A stretch of 64,000 nucleotides of DNA from Cladocopium goreaui (lineage: Eukaryota > Sar > Dinophyceae > Suessiales > Symbiodiniaceae): positions 364,578 through 428,577 of the forward strand of contig CAMXCT020002691.1 in the NCBI GenBank assembly GCA_947184155.2. The letters run 5' to 3'. Of this stretch, positions 32,101 to 41,830 are shown piece by piece (the first letter of the stretch is position 1; the number at the start of each line of letters is the position of its first letter). A model generated the notes under the pieces. That model searched no databases, was not told where the DNA came from, and saw only the letters and a list, made by a program, of their open reading frames with translations. The translations under genes were made by a program, and so were the position numbers.

Positions 32101-33306
32101 CGCTTTTCCTGTGTCCCAAATTTTTTGGTAGTCAAGGCGGGTGTTTCTTTGCGCGAGAAAGAGAGCAAGCCAACTAACATGTTCAGGTGTATACATCATG
32201 CAAGCAACATCACTGCGCGATCTTCCAAACACAGATTCCTGCCACCTACAGAGACCATCAAAATCAGTGACCCAATCAGGGATTCCTGGGAGACCTTTGC
32301 AAACGACCACTCGACGCCTACTGCGAACTTCACACAGCTCATGTGCCACATTCAAACGAGTTTCATGCTCGACTGTGGGAGATGACCTTAAGCGTGGCCA
32401 CGGCCTTTGACGGCATGGTTTGAAGGAAGCAGCCCTAACACGGTCTTGGATTGGGGCTTGCAAATGATGAATCAAGAACCGTTCATATGCCAGAATGCTT
32501 TTCTCATCATGCCAAGCAGAAACAACCATGAAAAGCTCTTCCGGACGTGCGTTTTTCCAGACTCGATACCTCTTGACGGTGAAGGCGGCCTGTTCAGCTT
32601 TGAAAGTGGCAGCAACATGTTCTTTGAAACGTGCAACAACCCCCATGTGATCAGAAGTTTTTCTGCGAACGTTAGCTTTTCCAACATAGAAAACTTTCTG
32701 CTGACTGGCCCAAACAAAATATTGAGCACAGGGTTCAGGAACCTGACCCCAAATCATCAAGAAAACCTGTTTCATGTACATGCGCCAATTATTTTCAAGA
32801 GGGTTTTTCTCCAAACATGCTCGCTGAACCCCACGCGGATACGCTCTCAACATCACGCGAAGGGAGCTTCTCTTCCAAGCAAAATGCCACAACTCATGCA
32901 AGCCAAGAACATGCGACAACGTACAAGCCAACTTCCACAAACAGCAAGAAGCTTTGAACTTTTTCATTGGCACATGCAGCAAGAGTTCCATGATGACCCC
33001 ATACATGTGTTTCACAAGCTTCCATTCCTTTTTGTTCCCATGCCCGGGAAACCCTTTTAAAGCCCAACCGGAGGAAGCTTTTGCAACTTGTTGACAACGT
33101 TCTTCAAAGCCAAGTTTACGCACATCAAGCGACAAGCTACGGTTGAATTGGGCAATTACTTCATGTGGTGGGACATTTTTCAAGCTTTCCACAAGCATGT
33201 CACGTGTGCAAAAATTAGCATCACATACATCGTGCAAGTTCATTATGCATTTTTGCGGCAAAATCTCTTCAAGCACAACAAGCCAAAACATGAAAGCAGC
33301 AAACAT
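29182..33306 (-). CDS. Retroelement polyprotein: GIY-YIG-like nuclease, reverse transcriptase, SAP
   Basis: An uninterrupted ORF of 1374 codons. The ATG at 33306 is the first after an in-frame TGA nine codons upstream. Residues 1-190 have no recognised domain. Residues about 195-290 look like a GIY-YIG endonuclease: YFVWASQQKVFYVGKANVRR, RFKEHVAA and ERFLIHHLQAP (catalytic-type Tyr, Arg, His and Glu). RT: motif A KIDAAQFFKA (about 780), motif B GWPMGGSFSEPG (about 870) and motif C MHVDDAVVFS (about 920); the three Asp are kept. Residues 1215-1290 are a Lys/Arg/Ser-rich linker, probably nuclear-targeting. Residues 1330-1374 look like a SAP domain (LKLAEKNLVQKSGSKHEIIE). Expected role: target-primed reverse transcription of its own RNA. 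RT and nuclease are judged by motif, not search. Confidence 0.85.
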   Translation of the reverse strand: MFAAFMFWLVVLEEILPQKCIMNLHDVCDANFCTRDMLVESLKNVPPHEVIAQFNRSLSLDVRKLGFEERCQQVAKASSGWALKGFPGHGNKKEWKLVKHMYGVIMELLLHVPMKKFKASCCLWKLACTLSHVLGLHELWHFAWKRSSLRVMLRAYPRGVQRACLEKNPLENNWRMYMKQVFLMIWGQVPEPCAQYFVWASQQKVFYVGKANVRRKTSDHMGVVARFKEHVAATFKAEQAAFTVKRYRVWKNARPEELFMVVSAWHDEKSILAYERFLIHHLQAPIQDRVRAASFKPCRQRPWPRLRSSPTVEHETRLNVAHELCEVRSRRRVVVCKGLPGIPDWVTDFDGLCRWQESVFGRSRSDVACMMYTPEHVSWLALFLAQRNTRLDYQKIWDTGKARAVATGAWVFACEFDREHAARTQSKIERFLMNTSPLTSCRSFTVKVPTRNLSTLAIVKHHVHDILSRVRQQSPWWSMLLAKKIKVVRGKCPTLSQLVPSCIQVARCHDASELDGVDKKQASMFDLRHDVLKSGLYWDIPLEHSDWKMKEIVFNQLHRMLNLYKLGHLNVHIGTLVSETSYIHVDENQSFLEAYVRDHVGSMLAVPVDKDPKRRVLMDRLGFLHRLHQGYVHDDRFFVLKKRVGKEDLALLREHIGKKFLPSKVASRKRFDAGTCQYAYHNYKGKCLAPSGGLSCTKDHAHEREIVSDFHNPCKKHLRLVARAVRLIKMLSGERTWTLWRQSQLKPVLKERVAHLKGHADCKIVCPCGKKKGNELSLIKIDAAQFFKAASLERGLERVRSLLTRVEQQGYDAVAVRKSARCAGFLCKSIRASDQSAQVVPFSVIRDTLSFIYHDRYFTVGSLVMKRKGGWPMGGSFSEPGTLVDLSEEIRLLDENSGKLVEVGWNFKGWKLHDLVSGLMHVDDAVVFSRIFCPGCLEQGMKRLWPQDVGISLEEIGPTVRMLHSHIHIIGLTVHIRPYNPNTSFALGFSSEQKVARLGPFLGQPFHEYADLQKFLHAKILAYNHLVQGDYDNMFVYVGVLLLEIVKLQWPEKFIRKALCSLPRRHVSPLISACRGIGRQLRRCKIHDVFGPEVLIREIVASPVENAVHSDMSKQWRPPHGGQPGWRNWSDRGRPNQHSEPALSREVVDFVREEQRRRAEERQASEVQKQTKDTVMRMFGLSPTASGSTSVASSGSQDKTPPFEMLKWIAGRIMKKTTGGSDSEERKAKSRKRKKTRSTSSTSSSDSSMWAHAKKRKEKKRSDKKERKDKKTKDEKKGKSAAQPRKLAPLTSSPAQDEAKKNDLSKDRRLELAKELKVEGKLSAEHLESDEWKTELAHIAKKEDILKLAEKNLVQKSGSKHEIIERLVAYMLGK

Positions 33307-33400
33307 GGATTGCCAACGACAAGACGACAGTCAAGGATAAGGTGTGTTTTAGTTACCGCTGGCGCCTCAGAATCAAATCAAGGTACAACCAGCGTAGTCA

Positions 33401-33842
33401 AATGTCAGACATGTAAGAAGCACTCACCTCTGGAAGTTCTCAAGGCACAAGTTTTCAGCAAAACAGCGTTGCAACGCGAAACGCTTTTTTTCAAAAGAGA
33501 ACGCCGTTTAGGTGAGAGGCTCCCAGACCTTGTGAGTCTGGTATGGCGGTTAAGCGCCCACTCCCTGCTGAGCCTCTGTGCTGCATGCACGGAGCATTAA
33601 AAGCAACACAGCGCACCAGGTAAGAACAGGTACTGCTAAGCATATTTTGGCCACTGTCGTGAAGATCAAGGACAGCAGCGTAGCTAAACAAAACGCTGCA
33701 CAGGTGCAGCATACTGCAAAAGTGTAACATAGCTGCAGCGGTCTTTGAGTATCAATGTGTACTATGACTTCAAAAGAATCAGTGGGCGGGTGGAAGAACT
33801 GGAAAAAGGTCAATCCAAGAGGATTGAACACTGAAATTGGAA
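33401..33842 (-). repeat. 442-bp direct repeat, 5' copy (pseudo-LTR)
   Basis: Same length and content as 28424-28865. In element sense it precedes the ORF and begins directly in the GTGTAAAG microsatellite, as expected for a 5'-truncated upstream unit. It may supply the promoter of the complete unit. Confidence 0.9.
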
Positions 33843-34070
33843 TTGTAAAGTGTAGATTGTAAAGTGTAGAATGTAAAGTGTAGATTGTAAGTTGTGGAGT
33901 GTAAAGTGTAAAGTGCGGAGTGTAGAGTGCGGGGTGTAAAGTGTTGAGTGTAAAGTGTAAAGTGTACAGCGTAGAATGTAAAGTATACAATGTGAAGTGT
34001 GGAGTGTAAAGTTTAGTAGAGTGTGGTGTGTCGGTGCAGAGTGCGGAGTGTAAAGTGTAAAGTGTCCGAA
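33843..34070. repeat. GTGTAAAGTGTAGAAT microsatellite, right of retroelement
   Basis: Same repeat type as 28245-28423. Together they look like one target array split by the element. Confidence 0.8.
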
Positions 34071-34074
34071 AAAC

Positions 34075-34445
34075 TGCGCCTGCCATGCAAAATGATATTC
34101 ACACACGATGGATCTGCACCAAATATTGCCCCTGCCACGCAAAATGACACTCTCGCGCTGTCCCACACCTGCCACGCGTTTGCACGTTGTCACCACTTGA
34201 CGCAGCCCTGACAATGCAATTCGCAAAAACATGCAACACGACACGTCTAAAGTTCTGCGCGTGCCACGCAACATGAACATGGACACATCCAAAGTGCTGC
34301 ACCGAAAAATGATAATCATCCTCTGAAACTGACGCAAAAAGACCGCGCCTGCCAGGCATGCCACACAAAAAGACTTTCGACACGTTATGAAACATGTTGG
34401 AATGTCACGAAGTGCCACATCTGCACGCGAAACGAGGCTATGCAA
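34075..34445 (+). repeat. CCTGCCACGCAAAATGA dispersed repeat
   Basis: Diverged units of about 40-75 bp with cores CGCCTGCCATGCAAAATGAT, CCCTGCCACGCAAAATGACA and CGTGCCACGCAACATGA. They share the core of the 160-bp satellite at 37.3 kb. Confidence 0.6.
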
Positions 34446-35162
34446 GGTTTGAAACTTCCAAAAGTGAGAACTTTTGCAGAACTCGCCATAGGCACGGCCA
34501 TACAGCCCTCACGCGGACGGTTGCGGACGATTGCGAACGGTTGCGAACGGTTGCGCAGCGTGTGGCGCACACAGCCTCAACCCCCAAACCCCCAGTGAAA
34601 CGGGAACCCTTGAAACAGGAACCCTTGCTACGCATTCGAAAAAAACATCGAGAACAACAATACCAAAAAAAAGAATCGAACAGCGCGGACCAGTAAGGAT
34701 TGGCGCAGCACTAGAGAGCAGGATGCAAGGCACACTGTGCCGTTTTACCTACAGTACCCTCCAAGAAAATCGAAAAGTAAATGCCGCCCAAAATCGTGGT
34801 AAATGATTTCTATATTTTTTTCGATAATTTTCCCATGTTTGGTGTATGTCTGGGGTCCCTTGGGTCGTTGTACTGTGGTCCGCCTGGCCTGATGGGCAAG
34901 GACTGCAAGCCAAACTGACGGGATTTCGCCGGTCCTTCCTGGCGGAGCTGTGGCATGCCATGGTCACTTGATGTCACTTGTTATATGTCTTCACCTTGGC
35001 TTGGGGCCTCTCGTCATCCTTGCCATAGCTGCCATAGCTATATAAAAATGAAATATCTCTTCAGTGGGTTGTTGAATATCCCCTATTCAGAAAGGCTTGG
35101 CCCAGCATGGTTTTTATGCCAACTTGCTTCTCCCCAAATTTCGGCCACAAGCCCAGCGACAC
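34446..35162. other. Intron DNA
   Basis: A GGTTGCGGACGATTGCGAAC short repeat near 34520-34555 and an AAACCCTTGAAACAGGAACCC repeat near 34600. No coding signal. Confidence 0.4.
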
Positions 35163-35309
35163 GAAGCTGTTGCTGGGTGGATGATAGAGACCAAAGCCGC
35201 TAAAGCACTTGGTGGGATCGGGCAGCCAAGGTTTCCACACATCCTCGTGCCCTTGAAGCCAGCGACATGCCACAGCCCGACTGCTGTCACCTCCACAGAC
35301 CCCAAAGTT
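35163..35309 (-). CDS. Giant gene exon F: ectodomain C-terminal lobe
   Basis: Exactly 49 codons, CTTGCAG|AAC to AGCTTC|GTGTCG. They encode NFGVCGGDSSRAVACRWLQG, HEDVWKPWLPDPTKC and FSGFGLYHPPSN. The ACRWL...W.PWLPDxTxCxxGFGL pattern contains three Cys and closes the SBP-like part before the Cys-rich repeats. Phase 0 on both sides agrees with exon E. Confidence 0.75.
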
Positions 35310-35640
35310 CTGCAAGTGGGGAAACCCCGTGGTGTTTCAAGGGCTACCCCAGTGTTGAACTAGACGACGGATGAGCAAGTTACTCAGGCGTAAGGAAAAA
35401 CACAATGTCGTAAGTATGTAAGAAGTATGCGGTGTAAGTATGAGGCAAGGTGTCAAAACTTTAAGATGAAAGCTGAAGAGAGGCATTGAAACATTTGTAC
35501 TGAGACAGAACAGCAGCAAGAAGATAAAAAATTGCAAGGGCGATGCTGTACGAAGGAGAAAGGGTGGTAGGAAGAGGGTGAGGGGAGGAAAGAAAAGATG
35601 GAGAAGATGCAAGATGTGAAGATGTAACACAGACGTTTTT
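35310..35640 (-). other. AG-rich tract with element-end motif
   Basis: CTAGACGACGGAT (35360-35372), a purine-rich stretch, then the minisatellite. Read on the - strand this is minisatellite, CT-rich tract, ATCCGTCGTCTAG, the same order as at 40.46-41.27 and 17.15-18.00 kb. Confidence 0.5.
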
Positions 35641-36195
35641 ACACACAGACACCTTCTACACACAGACACCTTTTACACACAGAAACTTTTGCACACAGAT
35701 GTTTTTACACCGACACTTTTACACGCACACGGTTTTCTTTACATGGAGATTTTTTACACACAGACGCATTTACACACAGACGCTTTCACACAAATACGCT
35801 TTTACACACACACCTTTCTTTACACAGAGACGCTTTACACACAAACGCTATACACATAGACGCATTTACACACAAACGCCGTTACACACAGAACGCCACC
35901 TACCTCATCTTAAAAACACCTTCGCGGCTCAACCTTTTTGTGTAGATTTTACTGCAAATTTGCTGTGAAAACGTCCTCCACCTCATCATCATACCACCTG
36001 CGGGGTTCAACATTTTTTGCACATTACACTACAAATATGCAAAGAAATTGTTTTTCCACACGGAGGTTTTTTACACAGACGCCTTTACATACAAACACTT
36101 TCACACACAGAGGCTTTTACACGCAGACACTTTTACACACACACACAAGCCTTTGCACACAGACGCTTTTACACATAGACGCTTTTAACACATTG
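35640..36195 (-). repeat. 16-bp minisatellite array
   Basis: TTTTACACACAGACGC units with interruptions at 35900-36050. Confidence 0.9.
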
Positions 36196-36364
36196 CCGCT
36201 TTTAGCCACAATTTGACGCACAGATGCTTTGACACAACAAAGTTTGCACAGAGAGGGAACGAAAATCCAAGAACACACAACAAAACACACAACAAAACCG
36301 CATAGTATGTCGCCGCGGGGCCACAAAAATCGTTGTTTTACCACAATTTTTGTCGCTAGAACCT

Positions 36365-36665
36365 TTCTGGTCCAAAATTTGCTCCAAAACTTAAAATTCG
36401 GCGCCAAAGCTGAAAAAAGTACGATTCTGAAACTGTATAAAAGGAATTTTAAAAGGAAAATGGAAAGTGCCAAAAACGGGAAAATCATCAAAACCTGCTA
36501 CAAAACCAGATTTATTTCGGTGCCAAAGCTGGAAAAAAAGTGTGATCTTGAAGTTTTTTGAAAAGAAATTTGGAAAGGAAAATGGAAAGCGCCAAAAACG
36601 GAAAAAAACATCCAAAACCTGCTCCAAAACCGGGCGTCGGCGCCAAAGCAGAAAAAATTAAAGGA
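36365..36665. repeat. ~125-bp tandem unit, GGCGCCAAAGC family
   Basis: CGGCGCCAAAGCTGAAAAAA, then AAGGAAAATGGAAAG, GCCAAAAACGG and AAAACCTGCTACAAAACC occur about 2.5 times. Single relatives lie at 39955-40030 and 59100-59200. Confidence 0.75.
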
Positions 36666-37325
36666 CCGGATAACCACACAAGTCAACTTCTTCCAATAAT
36701 GAGTTTCAAAGGTTGTAGCGGGGTCGGAGAAGGAAGGAAAGACAAAGGAGGTGGTGAAAGACTGTGTGTGAAAGTATGTGAAAAGATAGTATGCATGTAC
36801 GTATGTATGTATATATATATATATGTATGTACGTACGTACGTACGTACGTATGTATGTCTGTATGTACATACGTACGTATGTATGTATGTATGTATGTAT
36901 GTATGAATGTATGTATGTGTATGTGTGTGACAAAGTTGCGCGTCTGGTGGTGTTTCTTCCACTAGATAGTGACTTGTCACTGAAGGCCAGAAAAGAAACA
37001 AGATATGCTTACCACGGAAATTCTTTGTGGGATCCAAGGGTGTGTGCTGAACACTAGGTCTCACGACGTGTCTCACTCGCCTTCTTCGAGTTCCACCAGG
37101 CTCTGATGGTTTTTTCCCCGACGTTGCTTCCCGAAAGAGCTTTTATGGCAGAGCCCTCTATCAAAGCGATGGTGTGCTCTCCATACTTCCGCTGACCAAA
37201 GTAATGTTCTGCACTCTTTCGGGCGAAGCCGCAAATTTTGCGAACTCTTTCTGCATGCCCTGTGGCTGGTAATCATACCTGGTAAATAGTCATGATCAAC
37301 TGCTGGCGTCATGGACGTGAGATTG
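36666..37325. other. Spacer with GTAC microsatellite
   Basis: 36795-36920 is a GTATGTATGTACGTACGTAC microsatellite. The rest is unique, without coding signal. Confidence 0.6.
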
Positions 37326-39410
37326 TGCCCACCGCGTGCCACGTGAAATCAAGGTGTATAATATGTCACCAAGTGCCATCAGTGAGGCGCCTGCCACGCA
37401 AAACGACCTTGCATGTAATCAAGGTGGACGTCACCAAGTGCCACGCCTGCCACGCAAAGTGCCGCGGCGTCACAGGCGACAAATCCGGACCAAGCGCGCC
37501 ACCCAGTACCATGAGTGCCACGCCTGCCACGCAAAACGACGGTGGATGCGAGTTTTGTGCCACGCGTGCCACGTGAAACGAGGGTGGATGTCACCAAGTG
37601 CCACGCCTGCCACGCAAAGTGCCGCGGCGTCACAGGCGACAAATCCGGACCAAGCGCGCCACCCAGTACCATGAGTGCCACGCCTGCCACGCAAAACGAC
37701 GGTGGATGCGAGTTTTGTGCCACGCCTGCCACGTGAAACGAGGGTGGATGTCACCAAGTGCCACGCCTGCCACGCAAAGTGCCGCGGCGTCACAGGCGAC
37801 AAATCCGGACCAAGCGCGCCACCCAGTACCATGAGTGCCCCGCCTGCCACGCAAAACGACGGTGGATGCGAGTTTTGTGCCACGCCTGCCGCGTGAAACG
37901 AAGGTGGATGTCACCAAGTGCCACGCCTGCCACGCAAAGTGCCGCGGCGTCACAGTCCGACAAAATCCGGACCAAGCGCGCCACCCAGTACCATGAGTGC
38001 CACGCCTGCCACGCAAAACGACGGTGGATGCGAGTTTGTGCCACGCCTGCCACGTGAAACGAAGGTGGATGGCACCAAGTGCCAAGCCTGCCACGCAAAG
38101 TGCCGCGGCGTCACAGGCGACAAATCCGGACCAAGCGCGCCACCCAGTACCATGAGTGCCACGCCTGCCACGCAAAACGACGGTGGATGCGAGTTTTGTG
38201 CCACGCCTGCCACGTGAAACGAGGGTGGATGTCACCAAGTGCCACGCCTGCCACGCACGCAAACAAATCCGGACCAAGCGCGCCACCAGTACCATGAGTG
38301 CCACGCCTGCCACGCAAAACGACGGTGGATGCGAGTTTTGTGCCACGCCTGCCACGTGAAACGAAGGTGGATGTCACCAAGTGCCACGCCTGCCACGCAA
38401 AGTGCCGCGGCGTCACAGGCGACAAATCCGGACCAAGCGGCCACCCAGTACCATGAGTGCCACGCTGCCACGCAAAACGACGGTGGATGCGAGTTTGTGC
38501 CACGCCTGCGTGAAACGAGGTGATGTCACCAGTTCCACGCTGCCACGCAAGTGCCGCGCGTCACAGGCGACAAATCCGGACCAGCGCGCCCCCCAGTACC
38601 ATTAGTGCCACGCCTGCCACGCAAAACGACGGTGGATGCGAGTTTTGTGCCACGCCTGCCACGTGAAACGAGGGTGGATGTCACCAAGTGCCACGCCTGC
38701 CACGCAAAGTGCCGCGGCGTCACAGGCGACAAATCCGGACCAAGCGCGCCACCCAGTACCATGAGTGCCACGCCTGCCACGCAAAACGACGGTGGATGCG
38801 AGTTTTGTGCGCCTGCCACGTGAAACGAAGGTGGATGTCACCAAGTGCCACGCCTGCCACGCAAAGTGCCGCGGCGTCACAGGCGACAAATCCGGACCAA
38901 GCGCGCCACCCAGTACCATGAGTGCCACGCCTGCCACGCAAAACGACGGTGGATGCGAGTTTTGTGCCACGCCTGCCACGTGAAACGAGGGTGGATGTCA
39001 CCAAGTGCCACGCCTGCCACGCAAAGTGCCGCGGCGTCACAGGCGACAAATCCGGACCAAGCGCGCCACCCAGTACCATGAGTGCCACGCCTGCCACGCA
39101 AAACGACGGTGGATGCGAGTTTGTGCCACGCCTGCCACGTGAAACGAAGGCGGATGTCACCAAGTGCCACGCCTGCCACGCAAAGTGCCGCGGCGTCACA
39201 GGCGACAAATCCGGACCAAGCGCGCCACCCAGTACCATGAGTGCCACGCCTGCCACGCAAAACGACGGTGGATGCGAGTTTGTGCCACGCCTGCCACGTG
39301 AAACGAGGTGGAGTGCCACGCCTCACACAAGTGCCGCGGTCACCAAGTGCGCCAAGTGCCAGTGCCACGCCTGTGTACCACGCCTGCCACGCAAACGCCT
39401 GCCACGCAAA
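37325..39410 (+). repeat. ~160-bp satellite with CGCCTGCCACGCAAA core
   Basis: About 12 units. Each contains CACGCCTGCCACGCAAAACG, GGTGGATGCGAGTTTTGTGC, GCCACGTGAAACGA, TGCCGCGGCGTCACAGGCGA and CAAATCCGGACCAAGCGCGC. Starts at 37517, 37677, 37837, 37998 show a 160-161 bp period. The block 38250-38620 carries deletions. ORFs on both strands are artefacts. Confidence 0.95.
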
Positions 39411-39870
39411 ACGGTGTGTGTGTGTGAAGTGATTGTCTGTTAAGTTTGCGTATGTTAAGTTTGTGTGTGTGTGAAGTTTGTGTGTGTTAAGTTTGTGTAT
39501 GTGAAATTATTGTATATTAAGTTTGTGTGTGTGAAGTTATTGTCTGTTAAGTTTGTGTGTGTTAAGTTTGTGTGTGTGAAGTTATTGTCTGTTAAGTTTG
39601 TGTGTGTGTGAAGTTTGTGTGTGTTAAGTTTGTGTATGTGAAATTATTGTATATTAAGTTTGTGTGTGTGAAGTTATTGTCTGTTAAGTTTGTGTGTGTT
39701 AAGTTTGTGTGTGTGAAGTTATTGTCTGTTAAGTTTGTGTGTGTGAAGTTTGTGTGTGTTAAGTTTGTGTATGTTAAGTTTGTGTGTGTGAAGTTATTGT
39801 CTGTTAAGTTTGTGTGTGTGTTAAGTTTGTGTGTGTGAAATTATTGTATGTTAAGTTTGTGTGTGTTGTG
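39410..39870 (+). repeat. GTGTGTTAAGTTTGTGTG repeat
   Basis: Units of about 15 bp (TTAAGTTTGTGTGTG, GAAGTTATTGTCTG), with a ~120-bp higher-order period visible between 39480 and 39720. Confidence 0.9.
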
Positions 39871-40054
39871 TTACGGAGGCGGCGGGAGGAGGAGGAGAAG
39901 CCCGGGATACAGAATCAAAAACAAGAACCCCACACAAAGATGTGGGGAAATATTATTTTGAAGTTTGTTTAAAAGGAATTTGAAAAGGACAATGGAAGGT
40001 GACAAAATCGGAAAAAAACACCCAAACCTTTTTTACACAGACGGTTTAACTTTT

Positions 40055-41272
40055 CCCGAGAAAGTCTGAGCGAAGGGTTCTTCTAAAAGTGGAGGCATGC
40101 TATACATCTTCACATGCTCAAGCCTTCACATCCTCACATGTTCACATACTCACATATTCACAAACTCACACCTTCACATCTTCTTACCTTCACACACACT
40201 CACATCTTCACATCTTTTGATCTTCACATCTTCACGTCCTCACATCTGCACCCTTCACACATCTTCTCTCTCTCTCTCTTTCTCTCTCGCTCTTCACCTT
40301 CACATATCAGTTTTTGACACTCGAACCTCATTTCGTGCGAAAAGGTTGCCGCGGAGGATGTAAAATCGCGGCAACGCTTTCGTACAAAATGAGGTTCGAG
40401 TGTCAAAAACTGATTGTTTTTTGCGACTTTGGTTGGTCCGGTGGTAACGCTTCCGCCTTGTGTGTAGCAGCGTTTGTGTGTAAAAGTGCTTGTGTGTATA
40501 GAACCGTTTGTGTGTAAAAGCGTTTTTGTGTCAAAGCGTTTGTGTGTCAAAGCGTTTGTGTGTAAAGCGTCTCTGCGCAAAGGGTTTGTGTGCAGAAGCG
40601 TTGGTGTGTAAAAGCGTTTGTGTGTAGAAGCGATTGTATGTAATTGTTTGCGACATGGTTTGTGTGTAAACGTGTTTGTGTGTGTGAAGGGGGTTTTGTG
40701 TGTGTGTGTGTCAAAGGGTCTGTGTGTAAAAGCGTCTGTGTGTGAGAGTGCTTGTGTGTAAAAGTGTTTGCGTGCGAAAGGGTCTGTGTGTAAAAGCGTC
40801 TGTGTGTAAAAGTGTTTGTGTGTAAAAGGGGGTTGTGCGTAAAGGTGCGTATAAAACGGTTTATGTGTAAAGGAGCCTGTGTGTCAAAAAGCCTTTGTGT
40901 CCAAAAGGGCTTTATGTGTAAAAGCGTCTCTGTGTGTAAAAGTGTTTGTGTGTATAACGTCTGTATGTAAAATGTGGTACAATCTTTGTGTAAAAGCACA
41001 GTTGTGTGTGAGGCATGTTTGTATGCATGAGCATGCTCGTATGTAAAAATGTCCGTCTTAATTCTTCTTCCTGTGTCTCCTTCGTTCCATCTTTCTATTA
41101 TGTCTCCTTCAATTTCTTCGCATGCACCTACTTTTCACAACATGTCTGCACCATGTCTCTTCATTTTAGGCATCATCGTGAATTTCTATATTTATGTTTC
41201 ATGCTATAAGGCCTTCATACTTACACCTCTCACTACGCTCCTCTACGCTCTCGGGCCATCCGTCGTCTAGTT
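40055..41272 (+). mobile_element. Composite minisatellite element, locus 2 (most complete)
   Basis: The left end CCCGAGAAAGTCTGAGCGAA + GGGTTCTTCT is followed in order by a CTTCACAT array (to about 40255), a TCTCTCTC tract, two TTTCGTGCGAAAAGG/TTTCGTACAAAATGAGG units, the TGTGTGTAAAAGCG array, a CT-rich tract and CGCTCTCGGGCCATCCGTCG (41246). The outer ends are inverted (CCCGAGA versus TCTCGGG). No protein is encoded, so it would be non-autonomous. Confidence 0.5.
40455..41050 (+). repeat. 16-bp minisatellite array
   Basis: TGTGTGTAAAAGCGTTTG units with TGTG expansions, the main interior of the locus 2 composite element. Confidence 0.9.
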
Positions 41273-41284
41273 ACAAAGACAGGT

Positions 41285-41830
41285 CTTTACACGTCACACA
41301 GAAGCCTCTACACACAGACGCTTTTGCACAGAGGCTTTACACACAGACATTTTTACACACAGAGATCTTTAATCGACACAAAACAAATACACACAGAAGC
41401 CTCACAGACGCTTTTACACACAGATGTTTTTACACACATACGCTTTTACACACAGACGTTGTAACACACAAACGCTTTTACACACAGATGCATTTACACA
41501 CAGAAGCCTTTTCACACAGATCCTTTTACACACAGATGCATTTACACACAGAAGCCTTTTCACACAGATCCTTTTACACACAGACGCTTTTACACAGAGA
41601 GGCTCTTACACACAGACGCTTTAACACACAGGCGCCTTTACACGCAGATGCCTTTACACACAGGCTCCTGTACACACGGACGCTTTTAAACAGACGCTTT
41701 TACGCACAGACGCTTTTGCACACAGACGCTTTCACACACAGATGCTTTTACACACAGACGCTTTTCACACAGCACTTTTACACGCAGACACCTTCTGACA
41801 CACACACACACTTTTGCTCAGAACTGTCTT
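41285..41830 (-). repeat. 16-bp minisatellite array, opposite orientation
   Basis: TTTTACACACAGACGC units begin 15 bp after the end of the locus 2 element, in the opposite sense to the array inside it. Confidence 0.9.

Larger units (their letters stand above)
28424..33400 (-). mobile_element. Penelope-like retroelement, full unit (4977 bp)
   Basis: The unit is defined by the 442-bp direct repeats: 28424-28865 is its 3' end and 33401-33842 is the same 3' end of an upstream, 5'-truncated copy. In element sense: 94 bp leader, 1374-codon ORF, about 760 bp 3' region. A head-to-tail partial tandem with no true LTR is the arrangement known for Penelope-like elements (pseudo-LTR). It lies in sense orientation in the intron between exons F and G of the giant gene. 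Near identity of the repeats points to recent insertion. Confidence 0.75.

Noticed and set aside
28424-33842. LTR retrotransposon interpretation of the 442-bp repeats
   Set aside because: The repeat is the end of a longer 3' region, there is no integrase, primer site or polypurine tract, and the RT/nuclease type is not that of LTR elements.
37325-39410. CRISPR-like regular spacing
   Set aside because: Units are ~160 bp and contiguous, with no short repeat/unique spacer alternation; the context is eukaryotic.
37470-39443. Many ORFs on both strands such as MPRLPRKVPRRHRRQ or MAGVAQNSHPPSF
   Set aside because: Frames of the 160-bp satellite, changing with every one-base length change of the unit.
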